This document shows positions 18,605 to 28,066 of a DNA stretch of 64,000 nucleotides, in pieces. The number at the start of each line of letters is the position of its first letter. The stretch's first letter is position 1. The stretch is from contig NZ_PVUE01000006.1 of assembly GCF_003003235.1 (NCBI RefSeq), positions 62,001 to 126,000 of the forward strand. Reading direction: 5' to 3'. The position numbers and the translations under genes were made by a program. Under the pieces are notes generated by a model. The model ran no database searches, was not told where the DNA came from, and worked only from the letters and a program-made list of their open reading frames with translations. The DNA comes from Antricoccus suffuscus (lineage in GTDB: Bacteria > Actinomycetota > Actinomycetes > Mycobacteriales > Antricoccaceae).

Positions 18605-20125
18605 TTACTGGGCGATCAGCTTGGCGCGCAGCTCATGCTTGACGATCTTGCCGGACGGGTTGCGCGGGACCTCGCCAATCACCAGTTCGTGCGGTGCCTT
18701 GTAGTCCGCGAGAAGTGTCCGCACGTGCGCCTTGACGGTCTCCAGGTCGAGCGTCGCGCCTTCGCGCGGAGTCACAACCGCGACGATGCTCTCGCCATAG
18801 GTCTCGTGCGGTACGCCGAGGACGGCGCAGTCGAGTACGTCGGGATGCGCGGCCAACGCATTTTCCACTTCGACCGAGTAGACATTCATCCCGCCGGTGA
18901 TGATCATGTCCTTCATCCTGTCGACGAGCGTGATGTAGCCGTCCTCGTCAATGCGCGCGATGTCGCCGGTATGCACCCAGCCACCGCGCATCGTCTCCGC
19001 CGTCGCCTCAGGCTTGTTCCAGTATTCCTTCATCGTCGTCTCGCCCCGCAGGATGACCTCACCGGTTTCGCCCGCCGGCACGTCATTGTCATCCGCATCG
19101 ACGACCCGCATTTCGGTGTTCAGGAATGCGACCCCGTTCGAGCCGGGCTTGCGCAGCAGGTCCTCCGGACCCAGCGCGACGCCCCCAGGCCCGGCTTCGG
19201 TCGGCCCGCACAGGTTGTACAGCAGGACGCCGGGCAATGCCTTGACGAGCCGCTCGATGAGGCTCGGTGCCATCGGCGCGGCACCAAACATGCCGATGCT
19301 CCACTCCGACAGGTCGCGGGTGCCGAACGTCGGTTCGGCCAGCAGCATCTGGTACATCGTCGGCACACCGAAGAATACCGCCGCCCGTTCGGTTTCCATC
19401 GCGTCGAGTACGGCGGTCGGGTCGAACGCCGGCAGGATTATGTGTGTCGCTCCAACCATCACCCCGCCTAGCAAAAACAGGTTGAGCTCGGCCGAATGAT
19501 AGAACGGTGCGACGTGCAGCATGCGATGCCCGTCGCGGATCCCGCACCCCAGATCCACGTTAACGCCATCCCAGAGCACTCGGTGATGGTCGAGCAACAC
19601 ACCTTTTGGTTTGCCCGTCGTACCTGAGGTGTAGAGGATCTCGGCGTCGTCCGACTCCAGCACCTCCACATCGGGGTGGTCGGTCGTCTCTTCGGCGGCC
19701 AGAGTTGTGATGTCCGCCGGTACGTCGCCCGGCGCCGTCGCCAGAAACACCGCCGGTGGTCGGGTCGCAGCAGCATGACCGCGAGACGCAACCTCATGCA
19801 ATGACGGGTGGTAGATAAATGCGCTCGCCCCACTGTCATCGAGCAGGTAGGTCACCTCGGGCGCGGCCATCCGCGGGTTGACCGGCACGAAGACGGCGCC
19901 GATCCGGAACGCCGCGTACACGACGAAGGCGAAGTCGTCGGTGTTGGTGCTCATCAAGGCAAGCCGATCGCCCTTCTTGATTCCGGCCCGGATCAGAGCG
20001 TTCGCGCGCCTGTTTACCTCAGCGTCGAACTCGGCGTACGTACGCCGACGTTCTCCGAAAATGAGCGCTTCACGCGCCGGGACACGAAGCGCCTGACGCC
20101 TAAGTACCTCACCAAGAGTGGTCAT
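18605..20125 (-). CDS. AMP-dependent acyl-CoA synthetase (FadD/long-chain-like)
   Basis: A 506-aa ANL enzyme with LYTSGTTGKPKG (about residues 161-172), LCGPTEAG in place of the common YGMTE, the hinge VDRMKDMIITGGMNVYSVEVE (about 400-420) and the catalytic lysine in NPSGKIVKHEL. The GG-N-VY hinge is typical of fatty acid and aromatic acid CoA ligases. It activates a carboxylic acid to its CoA ester; chain length is not readable. It lies between an MFS gene and a GNAT on the same strand. Confidence 0.9.
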   Translation of the reverse strand: MTTLGEVLRRQALRVPAREALIFGERRRTYAEFDAEVNRRANALIRAGIKKGDRLALMSTNTDDFAFVVYAAFRIGAVFVPVNPRMAAPEVTYLLDDSGASAFIYHPSLHEVASRGHAAATRPPAVFLATAPGDVPADITTLAAEETTDHPDVEVLESDDAEILYTSGTTGKPKGVLLDHHRVLWDGVNVDLGCGIRDGHRMLHVAPFYHSAELNLFLLGGVMVGATHIILPAFDPTAVLDAMETERAAVFFGVPTMYQMLLAEPTFGTRDLSEWSIGMFGAAPMAPSLIERLVKALPGVLLYNLCGPTEAGPGGVALGPEDLLRKPGSNGVAFLNTEMRVVDADDNDVPAGETGEVILRGETTMKEYWNKPEATAETMRGGWVHTGDIARIDEDGYITLVDRMKDMIITGGMNVYSVEVENALAAHPDVLDCAVLGVPHETYGESIVAVVTPREGATLDLETVKAHVRTLLADYKAPHELVIGEVPRNPSGKIVKHELRAKLIAQ

Positions 20126-20168
20126 CTAATTTCCGTTCTAGTCTGCTAGATCTTTAGTCCGTACTTCT

Positions 20169-20765
20169 CTAATCCGCGATGTCAGGAATCGTCGCAAGAT
20201 CGAGCCGTTTGAGCAATCTGCCACGCACCTCCGGCCACTCCGGCTGCAATACCGAGAAGTATGCCGTGTCTGAGATCTCGCCATGCGGATCGATCCGATG
20301 CCCGCGCAAGATGCCCTCGGGCGTCGCACCGAGCCGCTCGATCGCCGCAGCACTCCGGGTATTTCGCACATCGCAACGCAACGCGACCCGGTAGATGTCC
20401 AACTTGGCAAATGCATAGTCGAACAACAGCCACTTGCACGCCGGATTGAGGTGGCTTCCCCACCATTCACGCGAGTAGAAGGTCGTGCCGATCTCAAGTC
20501 GACGCTGCGCGGGGACGTGGTCGTAGTATCGGGTGCAGCCGACGACCATGCCCGATCTCTCCTCAACGGCGGCGAACACCATGACTCCAGGTGTGTCGAC
20601 CGCAGCCAGCAACTGCGCGCTCAATGCCGCGGCATCGACAGGGAACTCGGTCACCATGCCGGCCCACATCTGCTCGTCAAGAAGCCGCCATAACGGCTCG
20701 ATATGCGTGCTGTTAAGCGGTTCAAGCCGAAACCCGAAACCATGAAGTCGAATGTCGTGGCGCAT
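20169..20765 (-). CDS. GNAT N-acetyltransferase (RimJ/RimL-like)
   Basis: A 198-aa GNAT-fold protein. Visible elements are the N-terminal LEPLNSTHIEPLWRLLDEQ, the strand GMVVGCTRYYDHVPAQRRLEIGTTFYSREWWGS, and RCDVRNTRSAAAIERLGATPEGILRGHRIDPHGEISDTAYFSVL, which is the acetyl-CoA-binding and C-terminal region of the RimJ/RimL subgroup. These enzymes acetylate protein N-termini, small amines or antibiotics; the target is unknown. It sits between two acyl-CoA synthetase genes on the same strand, with short gaps on both sides (26 and 43 bp), so it may be co-transcribed. Confidence 0.88.
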   Translation of the reverse strand: MRHDIRLHGFGFRLEPLNSTHIEPLWRLLDEQMWAGMVTEFPVDAAALSAQLLAAVDTPGVMVFAAVEERSGMVVGCTRYYDHVPAQRRLEIGTTFYSREWWGSHLNPACKWLLFDYAFAKLDIYRVALRCDVRNTRSAAAIERLGATPEGILRGHRIDPHGEISDTAYFSVLQPEWPEVRGRLLKRLDLATIPDIAD

Positions 20766-20791
20766 CAGTATCCCCCTATCTGCCTCGGACT

Positions 20792-22369
20792 CTATCGGCT
20801 CACACTTTCCTCGCGGCCGGTATAGATCCGGCGCAGCTCACGCTTGAGAATCTTGCCGGTCGCGTTGCGGGGCAGTTCTTCGATCATCTCGACACGGGTC
20901 GGCGCCTTGTAGCGAGCAATGCGCTCGCGCGCGTAGCCAATGACCTCCTCGGCGGCAAGAGTCGCGCCGGGTTCGGGCACGACGACCGCGACGACCGTTT
21001 CGCCCCATTTTTCGTCGGGTACGCCGATGACCGCCACGTCGGCGATCGCCGGATGGTGATGCAGCACTTGCTCAGTTTCGATGGGATAAACGTTCTCACC
21101 GCCGGTAATGATCATGTCTTTCTTTCGGTCGACGATCCAAAAGAACCCTTCATCGTCGATGCGCGCCAGGTCGCCCGTATGAAACCAGCCGTCCCGAATC
21201 GCGTCCGCGGTAGCGTCGGGCATCTTCCAGTAGCCGATAAAGATGTTCGGGCCACGCATAACCAACTCCCCGACGGTTCCCTGCGGTACGTCGGCACCGG
21301 CCTCGTCCACCACACGCGCGTCGTCGTGCATCACCGGCTTTCCTACAGCACCGAGCTTCCGAGTCGCATTGTCCGCATCGAGCACCATCGCCCCGGCGCA
21401 GGTCTCGGTCATCCCAAAGCCCTCCAGGAAGTCCCAGCCCTTCGACTGTAGGAACTCGATGACTGTGATGGGGCACGGTGCCCCACCCGACTGGGTGTAT
21501 CGCAACGCAGAGAGGTCGTACGAGTCGAAGTCCGGCACCCGCACGACGGCCGACCACATAGCAGGCACCAGGAATTCCACCGTGGCCTTCTCCTGCTCCA
21601 TCATCTTGAGCAGCCCGGCAGGGTCGAACTCGCGCATGATGACCGTGCAGCCGCCCGTATAAAACAGTGGGACGGTGTGCACGCACAGGCCACCAACGTG
21701 GAACAGCGGACAAGGGGTGATCGTCTTGTCGTATCGGGATAGGCCCTGGCCGGCAAGGATGAGGTGGATCGCGTTCGCATACATATTGTGGTGCGTCAGC
21801 ATGGCCCCTTTGGGCCGTCCCGTCGTACCGGATGTGTAAAGGATCAGCAGCGGGTCGTCCGCGTCGACAGCGTGATGAGCGTCCTGCGGACGACCGGACT
21901 CAAGAAGGGCTTCGTAGCCCAACAGAGTGACACCGTCCGGGACGTCTACCGCGTTGTCCGCCTCATCAACCGGGATGCATACGACGTGCTGCAGATCGAC
22001 AACCTCCGGAACGCTCAGCGCTGCCTGGGTCGAGCCATGCAGGTCGGCACTGTAGAACAACGCTCGCGACTCGGAATTGACTATCGCGTAGGCAAGCTCG
22101 GGACCGGCGAGCCGGAAGTTCAACGGGACGCAGATCGCGCCGAGCTTGGCGACCGCGAACAATACCTCCATGAACTCGATGCTGTTTGTCGACAGCAATG
22201 CGACGCGGTCGCCCTTACCGACGCCGATGCCCTCCAGGGCGCTCGCAAGCTTGTTCGTCCGCACGTTGAACAGCGCGTACGTGACCCTCGATTCCCCCTG
22301 CACAAACGCCTCGCGGTCCGCATTGAGGTCCGCATGCTTATAGCTCCAGTAGCCCAGGCCGTTGTCCAC
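20792..22369 (-). CDS. Long-chain acyl-CoA synthetase-like AMP ligase
   Basis: A 525-aa ANL enzyme with LYTSGTTGRPKGAML (near residue 180), EGFGMTETC, the hinge VDRKKDMIITGGENVYPIE and the C-terminal NATGKILKREL containing the catalytic lysine. The family includes FadD-like and feruloyl/4-coumarate-CoA ligase-like enzymes; the substrate cannot be told. It is the first gene of the minus-strand run that continues with a GNAT, a second CoA synthetase and an MFS transporter. It is divergent from the aldehyde dehydrogenase gene across a 188-bp control region. Confidence 0.9.
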   Translation of the reverse strand: MDNGLGYWSYKHADLNADREAFVQGESRVTYALFNVRTNKLASALEGIGVGKGDRVALLSTNSIEFMEVLFAVAKLGAICVPLNFRLAGPELAYAIVNSESRALFYSADLHGSTQAALSVPEVVDLQHVVCIPVDEADNAVDVPDGVTLLGYEALLESGRPQDAHHAVDADDPLLILYTSGTTGRPKGAMLTHHNMYANAIHLILAGQGLSRYDKTITPCPLFHVGGLCVHTVPLFYTGGCTVIMREFDPAGLLKMMEQEKATVEFLVPAMWSAVVRVPDFDSYDLSALRYTQSGGAPCPITVIEFLQSKGWDFLEGFGMTETCAGAMVLDADNATRKLGAVGKPVMHDDARVVDEAGADVPQGTVGELVMRGPNIFIGYWKMPDATADAIRDGWFHTGDLARIDDEGFFWIVDRKKDMIITGGENVYPIETEQVLHHHPAIADVAVIGVPDEKWGETVVAVVVPEPGATLAAEEVIGYARERIARYKAPTRVEMIEELPRNATGKILKRELRRIYTGREESVSR

Positions 22370-22557
22370 GACAAGTCCTCCCGATAGGTACGCAAAAGAC
22401 GCCCCGGCCCCCAGCGCTAACCAAAGTTACACCGATCACACTGCCATAGTGCGCGGTCGCCGTTTGAAATTGGCGTGGGGAAGGCCGACACTGACTGTCG
22501 TGGGCCCTCGCACGTCGACCCACCGGCATCTACCACACCCCAGGAGATGTAAGTGCA

Positions 22558-24090
22558 ATGGCAACCGTCAGCTACACGTCCTCGACCATCGACCCGGAAC
22601 TCAGCAAGCAGTTCGAATCCGCGCTAGCCCGCGCACGCGCAGGCCGGCAAGCACCGATACTGCACCACATCGGTAACACCGAATCCGACGCAGGTGAATC
22701 GTTCGCCAGCCGTGACCCGGCTAATCCGGCGACCGTTCTCGCTTCCGCTCACACCGCTGGACGCGATGTCGTCGACGCCGCCGTGGCGGCAGCCCGCGGA
22801 TCCGCGGCCGGCTGGCGCAACACTCACCATGAAGAACGAATCGAGGTAATGCGGGCAGCGGCCGACGGCTTCGCCACCCGCGAAATGGAGTTGGCCGGCG
22901 CCCTGTCCGCCGAGACCGGCAAGAGCCGGCTTGAATCTCTTGCAGAGGTGCAGGAATCGCACGACCTGATCGAGCAGTACTGCGACGTACTCGAGGCGGG
23001 CAACGGCTTCATCACCCCGATGAAGGGCCGAAATGGCGAGCACAACGTCGACGTACTTCGGCCGTACGGCGTATTCGGCGTGATCGCACCGTTCAACTTC
23101 CCCATCGCATTGGCGATCGGGATGACCGCGGCCGCTCTCGTGACTGGGAACGCGGTCGTTCTCAAGCCTTCCGACAAGACCCCGCTCTCGACCGAGCTAG
23201 CTGCCGAGATCGTGCGTAACGCCTTACCAGACGGTGTACTCAACGTCGTACAGGGCGGTCCGGCCACCGGCACCGCACTTGCCGAGTCGGCCATTGACGG
23301 CCTGGCATTTACCGGATCGGCGAAGGTTGGCTGGGGTCTGATCCAGCAGTTGTCACGCGGTCCTCGCCCGCGTCCGGTCCTCGCCGAGATGGGCGGCCAA
23401 AACCCCGTCATCGTGACGGACAGCGCGGACCTCGATGCTGCGGCCTCCGGAATAGTGCGATCGGCGTACGGGTTTTCCGGGCAGAAATGTAGCTCCACGC
23501 GCCGGGTGATCGTTGCGCGTGCCGTGTACGATGGACTGCTCGAGCGCCTCGTTGCGCGCACCGGCGAGTTGGTGGTCGGCGACGCGGCGCTCCAGGAGAT
23601 GAATGTCGGCCCGCTAATCGACGAAGTTATCGCGGACCGGGTCGAGAGGGCTCTTAAGAGCGCCGACACCGACGGGCACGTCGTGACGGGCGGTCGCGAA
23701 CGCTCGCTACCCGGTCACTTCTTCCGGCCGATCATTGTGACCGGTCTGCCGCGTGGCCACCGGCTGACCAGAGAAGAGCTGTTCGCGCCGTTCGTCACCA
23801 TTACGGCAGTCGATGACTTCGAGGAAGCGATCGGCGAGGCCAACGCCGTGGACTTCGGCCTTACCGCAGGGATCTTCACGACTGACGACCGGCAAATCGA
23901 CCAATTCTTCAGCGAGGCCGAAGCCGGCGTTTTGTACGCCAATCGTGCCGCGGGCGCTACGACGGGTGCGTGGCCGGGCGAACAGTCCTTCTGTGGATGG
24001 AAACAAAGCGGGTCTACAGGTAAGGGCGGCCTCGGGCCTTGGTACCCGCAGGGATTTTGTCGTGAACAGAACCGCACGTTCGTGAAGTAG
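22558..24090 (+). CDS. NAD(P)-dependent aldehyde dehydrogenase
   Basis: A 510-aa aldehyde dehydrogenase with Asn180 (APFNFP), Glu277 (LAEMGGQNP) and nucleophile Cys311 (SGQKCSSTRRV). The C-terminal part (GEQSFCGWKQSGSTGKGGLGPWYPQ) resembles 1-pyrroline-5-carboxylate/glutamate-semialdehyde dehydrogenases, but the full PruA signature and a proline dehydrogenase partner are absent, so the substrate remains open. It oxidises an aldehyde to the acid. The start ATG follows a CAGGAGATG ribosome site. It leads an operon with a methyltransferase (11-bp gap) and a nitronate monooxygenase-like flavoprotein. Confidence 0.88.
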   Translation: MATVSYTSSTIDPELSKQFESALARARAGRQAPILHHIGNTESDAGESFASRDPANPATVLASAHTAGRDVVDAAVAAARGSAAGWRNTHHEERIEVMRAAADGFATREMELAGALSAETGKSRLESLAEVQESHDLIEQYCDVLEAGNGFITPMKGRNGEHNVDVLRPYGVFGVIAPFNFPIALAIGMTAAALVTGNAVVLKPSDKTPLSTELAAEIVRNALPDGVLNVVQGGPATGTALAESAIDGLAFTGSAKVGWGLIQQLSRGPRPRPVLAEMGGQNPVIVTDSADLDAAASGIVRSAYGFSGQKCSSTRRVIVARAVYDGLLERLVARTGELVVGDAALQEMNVGPLIDEVIADRVERALKSADTDGHVVTGGRERSLPGHFFRPIIVTGLPRGHRLTREELFAPFVTITAVDDFEEAIGEANAVDFGLTAGIFTTDDRQIDQFFSEAEAGVLYANRAAGATTGAWPGEQSFCGWKQSGSTGKGGLGPWYPQGFCREQNRTFVK

Positions 24091-24101
24091 GAAAGGACAC
24101 C

Positions 24102-24920
24102 ATGATTCCCGATTGGAACGGCGAGCAGGGCCACTTCTGGGTACAGCAGCAGAGACATCAGGACGCGGTACTCGAAACTTTCATCCAGCCCGTGCTGGAC
24201 GGCGCGGCGATCGAACCCGGCCAGAACGTGCTCGACATCGGCTGTGGCTGTGGCGCGACGACGCGGGCCGCCGGTCACATAGCCATCCAAGGAGGCGTGC
24301 TTGGCGTCGATATCTCCGGGCCGATGCTCGGTCTTGCGCAAGAGCTCGCTGCCGATGAGGGACTGAGCAATGTCGACTTCATGCAGGCAGACGCACAAAC
24401 CTATTCATTTGAGCCGGCGGCGTACGACGCAATGATCAGTCGGTTCGGCGTGATGTTCTTCGAAGACCCGCATGTGGCATTTACGAACATCGCCACCGCG
24501 TTGCGCCCGGGGGCTCGGCTGGCTTACGTGTGTTGGCAGCCAGCGAAAGCTAACCCACACATCTCCCTGCCGATGAGGGCGATCGTTCAAGCGTTTCCAG
24601 ACGCGCTACCGCGGAACGCCCCGCAGCCGCCGTTCAGCATGGCCGACCCCGAGACCGTTCGCGATCTGCTAAGCGGCAGCGGTTTCACCGAGATCGACCT
24701 CGCGCCGATCGTCGGCGACGTGCGGGTCGGTAACGACGTCGATGACGTGATGCACCATTTCCAGTCCCAGCCAATGGCAAAGAACATCCTGAACGCACAG
24801 GTTCCCGCCGAGGTCGACAAGGTGATCGCGCAGATCCGCGGGCAACTCGAGAGTCATGCCGGTCCAGACGGAGTGTTCCTCGGCTCTGCAGCCTGGCTCG
24901 TGACGGCGCAACGAGCATGA
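24102..24920 (+). CDS. SAM-dependent class I methyltransferase
   Basis: A 272-aa methyltransferase. Motif I is LDIGCGCGATT (about residues 45-55), followed by GVLGVDISGPML (motif II/acidic loop) and QADAQTYSFEPAAYDAMISRFGVMFFEDP (motifs III and IV), a typical UbiE/Methyltransf_11 layout. The substrate is not readable; small molecules are usual for this shape. It sits between the aldehyde dehydrogenase and the flavoprotein; the latter starts inside its stop (ATGA), so the three genes form one operon. Confidence 0.9.
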   Translation: MIPDWNGEQGHFWVQQQRHQDAVLETFIQPVLDGAAIEPGQNVLDIGCGCGATTRAAGHIAIQGGVLGVDISGPMLGLAQELAADEGLSNVDFMQADAQTYSFEPAAYDAMISRFGVMFFEDPHVAFTNIATALRPGARLAYVCWQPAKANPHISLPMRAIVQAFPDALPRNAPQPPFSMADPETVRDLLSGSGFTEIDLAPIVGDVRVGNDVDDVMHHFQSQPMAKNILNAQVPAEVDKVIAQIRGQLESHAGPDGVFLGSAAWLVTAQRA

Positions 24921-25879
24921 CCGCGCAAACGCGCTTCACCGCGCGCTTTGGTCTGCAGCACCCCGTGATGCTCGCGCCGATGGCCGGGGTGGCCGACGCA
25001 ACGCTCGCCGCGGCAGTCAGCGCAGCGGGCGGGCTCGGCATGATCGGTGGCGGCTATGGTGATCGCGACTGGCTCACCCGTCAGATCGCTGGCGCACAGG
25101 GCAACCGTGTCGGCTGCGGATTCATCACATGGTCACTCGCCAAACAGCCGGAACTGCTTGATCTGGCCCTCGAGAGCGAGCCTGCGGGCATCATGTTGTC
25201 CTTCGGCGATCCGACGCCGTTTGCCGCGAAAATCAAGGGGGCCGATGTACCGCTGATCTGTCAGGTCCAGACGATTGCGCAGGCGCGACAAGCGCTCGAT
25301 GCCGAGGCGGACATCATCGTGGCACAAGGAAGCGAAGCCGGCGGCCACGGAGCCAGTCGCGGCACATTCGCCCTCACCCCGGCAGTTGCCGATCTCGTCA
25401 GCGAGCAGTCACCGCAGACGCTAGTGCTCGCCGCAGGCGGGGTCGCCGACGGCCGCGGTCTCGCCGCGGCGCTCATGCTTGGCGCCGACGGCGTACTAGT
25501 GGGCACCCGGTTTTATGCCACACCAGAGTCACCGGTCGCCCCGGCGCTGAAGAATCGGGTCATCGACTCGGCCGGAGACGAGACAATACGTACCGGCGTA
25601 TTCGACCTTGCCCGCGGTTATCGATGGCCGCAGGAGTTCACTGCGCGCGCCGTACGCAACACATTCACCGGCGAATGGCACGGCAACGAAGACGCCCTCG
25701 ACGCGGCAAGAACCACCCAGGGGGAACGCTACAAGCACGCCGTGGCCGAAGCGGATTCGTCCATCGTGGCCGTCTTCGCCGGCGAAGATATTGACTTGAT
25801 CCACGAGATAACTCCAGTGGCCGAGATCCTCACCCAGATGTCGGACGATGCCGCCGCCCTACTCACCAGTCATCGGTGA
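24917..25879 (+). CDS. Nitronate monooxygenase / 2-nitropropane dioxygenase-family flavoprotein
   Basis: A 320-aa FMN TIM-barrel protein. It has the N-terminal HPVMLAPMAGVADATLAAAVSAAGGLGMIGGGY, the catalytic-His motif QGSEAGGHG (His144) and the FMN phosphate site around LVLAAGGVADG and LGADGVLVGTRF. Nitronate monooxygenases oxidise toxic propionate-3-nitronate and related nitronates. Some relatives are enoyl reductases or unknown oxidases, so the reaction is only probable. It overlaps the methyltransferase by 4 bp, and a 243-bp gap follows it. Confidence 0.88.
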   Translation: MTAQTRFTARFGLQHPVMLAPMAGVADATLAAAVSAAGGLGMIGGGYGDRDWLTRQIAGAQGNRVGCGFITWSLAKQPELLDLALESEPAGIMLSFGDPTPFAAKIKGADVPLICQVQTIAQARQALDAEADIIVAQGSEAGGHGASRGTFALTPAVADLVSEQSPQTLVLAAGGVADGRGLAAALMLGADGVLVGTRFYATPESPVAPALKNRVIDSAGDETIRTGVFDLARGYRWPQEFTARAVRNTFTGEWHGNEDALDAARTTQGERYKHAVAEADSSIVAVFAGEDIDLIHEITPVAEILTQMSDDAAALLTSHR

Positions 25880-26086
25880 CCCAATACCCCGCCGTCCGTG
25901 AGCGTTGGTTGTCGCGCGTTTCTTACCCCGCCGCGCCAGATGAGGCGCGCCAAGGAAGAGTTAGCCGTGACAGGGAAACGCTCGCGGCGGCACCCTCCTG
26001 CTCGCCACCCACGATCCGCGACAAACTACCTGACCATCCGCGGCAAATACCCTTGATACACAAGGAAAGAAGACTCGCTCGAGGTC

Positions 26087-26122
26087 TTGCGCAAACCGAC
26101 TGTAACGCGTAAACTATCGAAC
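26087..26122 (+). promoter_or_regulatory. Sigma-70-type promoter giving a probably leaderless HNH-nuclease mRNA
   Basis: TTGCGC at 26087-26092 and TAAACT at 26110-26115 are 17 bp apart. The ATG begins 7 nt after the -10 box, exactly where transcription should start, and there is no Shine-Dalgarno sequence. This also argues against the in-frame TTG at 26087 as a start codon. Confidence 0.5.
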
Positions 26123-27778
26123 ATGAGTACGAGGAATAAGGTTCAGGCGGAACGGACACAACCGCGCCTCGACCTGCCCTCGACACCCGCCGCAACCGGC
26201 GAGACGGCCCCGCCCACGATGCAAGGTCCGGTCACGAAAGCCGAGACGTTCGCGGCGACCCTCACCCAACTGGTCGACATCGAACACGCCGAAGCACTCC
26301 TGTACCGGGAGAAACTCGCCCTGCGCAGCATCCTGCTCAGTACCGCCGACTACCAACTCATCGACCCCTCCGCCGTGCCGGGTGGTCCCCGCCGGCATGC
26401 GCGGGCCGACTGCCCCGACATCGGGTCCGATACGTGGCTGCAGAACATTGACCTCGCCGCCGCCGAACTCGCCGCCGCGACGTGCGTGAGCACCGGTACC
26501 GCGAAAAACCAGCTCGCCACCGCCAGCTACTACACCCACCACTACGCCGTAGCGGTCGCCAGTCTCGACCCCGACGGAGACCCCTACCGCGGAATGACCG
26601 CGCACAAACTGGACCTGTTCACCGAACACACCACCGACCTCACCGACACCGAACTGGAGAAGGTCACGGCACGAGTCCTGCCACACGCGCACACCGACAC
26701 GCCCCGCCAGTTCGCGCGGCGTATCGAGAAAGCGGTCATCGCGGTCACCGGCACCAGTAAGCAGAAACAACGCCGCGCCCGCGCCGCTCAGGACCGGTAC
26801 GTCGCGTTCGATAGTGACTCGATCACCGCACGGATCTTCGGGCGGCTACCGATCGCGTGCGCCCGCGCCCTGGACACAGCGTTAGATGACCTCGCGCGCA
26901 GCGGCGCACTACCGGGTGACGTGCGCACGCATGAGCAGCGGCGTATCGACGCCCTCGCGGCGTGTGTGCTGGGGCCGGCGGCGATGATCCGCCCCGCCGG
27001 GCACCCCGCCTACGGCGGGGCGATACCCGGCGCGGCGGCGTGGGACGCCGACGGGCAGTACCTGATCACCGACCCGAGCGAGTCCGCGGAAGCCGCCGCA
27101 GTGTTCGAGAAGATCCGGGGACTAGCAGCGACGATCAACTTCACCGTCCCGCGCGTGCCCGAGGTGACGATCAAGGTCACGATCCCCGCGCACCTGTTGG
27201 CCGGGTCCGACCTCGCAGGCACCGAAACCGGCACTCGCCATACCGGAGACGTGAACGGTGCCGACGCCGACTGTGACGATTCCGACGGCGCGATGGAAGC
27301 CGAAACGGTCGCGGACCCGCACCGCCGGGCGGTCGCCGCGATCGAGGGGCTCGGGCCCATCGATGCCGACCTCGCCCGCCACCTCGCGAAGGACGCCCGA
27401 TGGCAACGCGTCATCACCGACCCCTACACCGGCGCCGTCCTCGACGTCGGCACCAAAATCTACCGCCCACCGGCACAGATGCGCCGCCGGATCATCCAAC
27501 GCGACCACACATGCCGGTTCCCCGGCTGCACCCGCCCCGCCGAACGTTGCGACGTCGACCACATCGACCCGCACCGCCCCGACGGGACCGGCGGCACCAC
27601 CGGCGACTGCAACCTCATCGCCCTGTGCCGACGCCACCACCGACTGAAACACCAAACCAACTGGCGAGTAACACTCCACGACGACGCGTCGTGCGAATGG
27701 ACCAGCCCCGCCGGCCGCAGATACCTCACCTATCCCGCCGACACCGACCCACCACCACCACCACCACCACACGACTAA
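26123..27778 (+). CDS. DUF222 (13E12-type) HNH endonuclease-domain protein
   Basis: A 551-aa protein with an N-terminal DUF222 domain (about residues 40-400) and a C-terminal HNH nuclease domain (CRFPGCTRPAERCDVDHIDPHRPDG, then CNLIALCRRHHRLKH) with paired Cys and the DH/N/H residues. The C-terminus ends in seven prolines encoded by a CCA run. The family is abundant and multicopy in actinomycetes; its job is unknown, though mobility or DNA processing is suspected. The ATG at 26123 was chosen over TTG at 26087 because the latter overlaps a good -35 box. The gene is isolated, with its own promoter and terminator. Its codon use (dense ACC/GAC/CGC) looks more extreme than that of its neighbours. 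Confidence 0.9.
   Translation: MSTRNKVQAERTQPRLDLPSTPAATGETAPPTMQGPVTKAETFAATLTQLVDIEHAEALLYREKLALRSILLSTADYQLIDPSAVPGGPRRHARADCPDIGSDTWLQNIDLAAAELAAATCVSTGTAKNQLATASYYTHHYAVAVASLDPDGDPYRGMTAHKLDLFTEHTTDLTDTELEKVTARVLPHAHTDTPRQFARRIEKAVIAVTGTSKQKQRRARAAQDRYVAFDSDSITARIFGRLPIACARALDTALDDLARSGALPGDVRTHEQRRIDALAACVLGPAAMIRPAGHPAYGGAIPGAAAWDADGQYLITDPSESAEAAAVFEKIRGLAATINFTVPRVPEVTIKVTIPAHLLAGSDLAGTETGTRHTGDVNGADADCDDSDGAMEAETVADPHRRAVAAIEGLGPIDADLARHLAKDARWQRVITDPYTGAVLDVGTKIYRPPAQMRRRIIQRDHTCRFPGCTRPAERCDVDHIDPHRPDGTGGTTGDCNLIALCRRHHRLKHQTNWRVTLHDDASCEWTSPAGRRYLTYPADTDPPPPPPPHD
27749..27769 (+). repeat. CCA trinucleotide run (7 copies)
   Basis: Seven perfect CCA units encode the prolines just before the HNH-protein stop codon. 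Slippage here would alter only the tail length. Confidence 0.8.
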
Positions 27779-27852
27779 ATAGCAAGCCTCCAGATTTGTG
27801 CCCGACGCGGCACTTGGTCATCCACGCGATCGGGTGGACGATCCGAATCGAC

Positions 27853-27898
27853 AACACCCCTTTACCGTCGCTCTTACGCGACCGTAAAGGGGTGTTTT
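27853..27898. terminator. Strong hairpin terminator between convergent genes
   Basis: Arms AACACCCCTTTAC (27853-27865) and GTAAAGGGGTGTT (27884-27896) pair perfectly. Inside them GTCGC and GCGAC extend the stem past one mismatch, leaving a 6-nt loop. TTTT follows on the plus strand. It lies 75 bp after the HNH gene and about 170 bp after the end of the opposing gene, so it probably serves both directions. Confidence 0.8.
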
Positions 27899-28066
27899 GC
27901 ATTGGCAGAAATTTGGCCCTGAATTCGCGCGTACTCCAGGGCTGAGTTCGACATCGCGCACCAAATACCGAAGTTCCACCACGTCGACAAGCAGGCGCAG
28001 CCGCTAACGATCTGTTGAAGCAGAGGCCAGGACTACAGTCAGGCACACGCGCCAGCAACGCGAAGA

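Noticed and set aside
26087-26122. TTG start giving a 12-residue longer HNH protein
   Set aside because: The TTG coincides with a good -35 box, and the promoter predicts transcription starting at the ATG of 26123.
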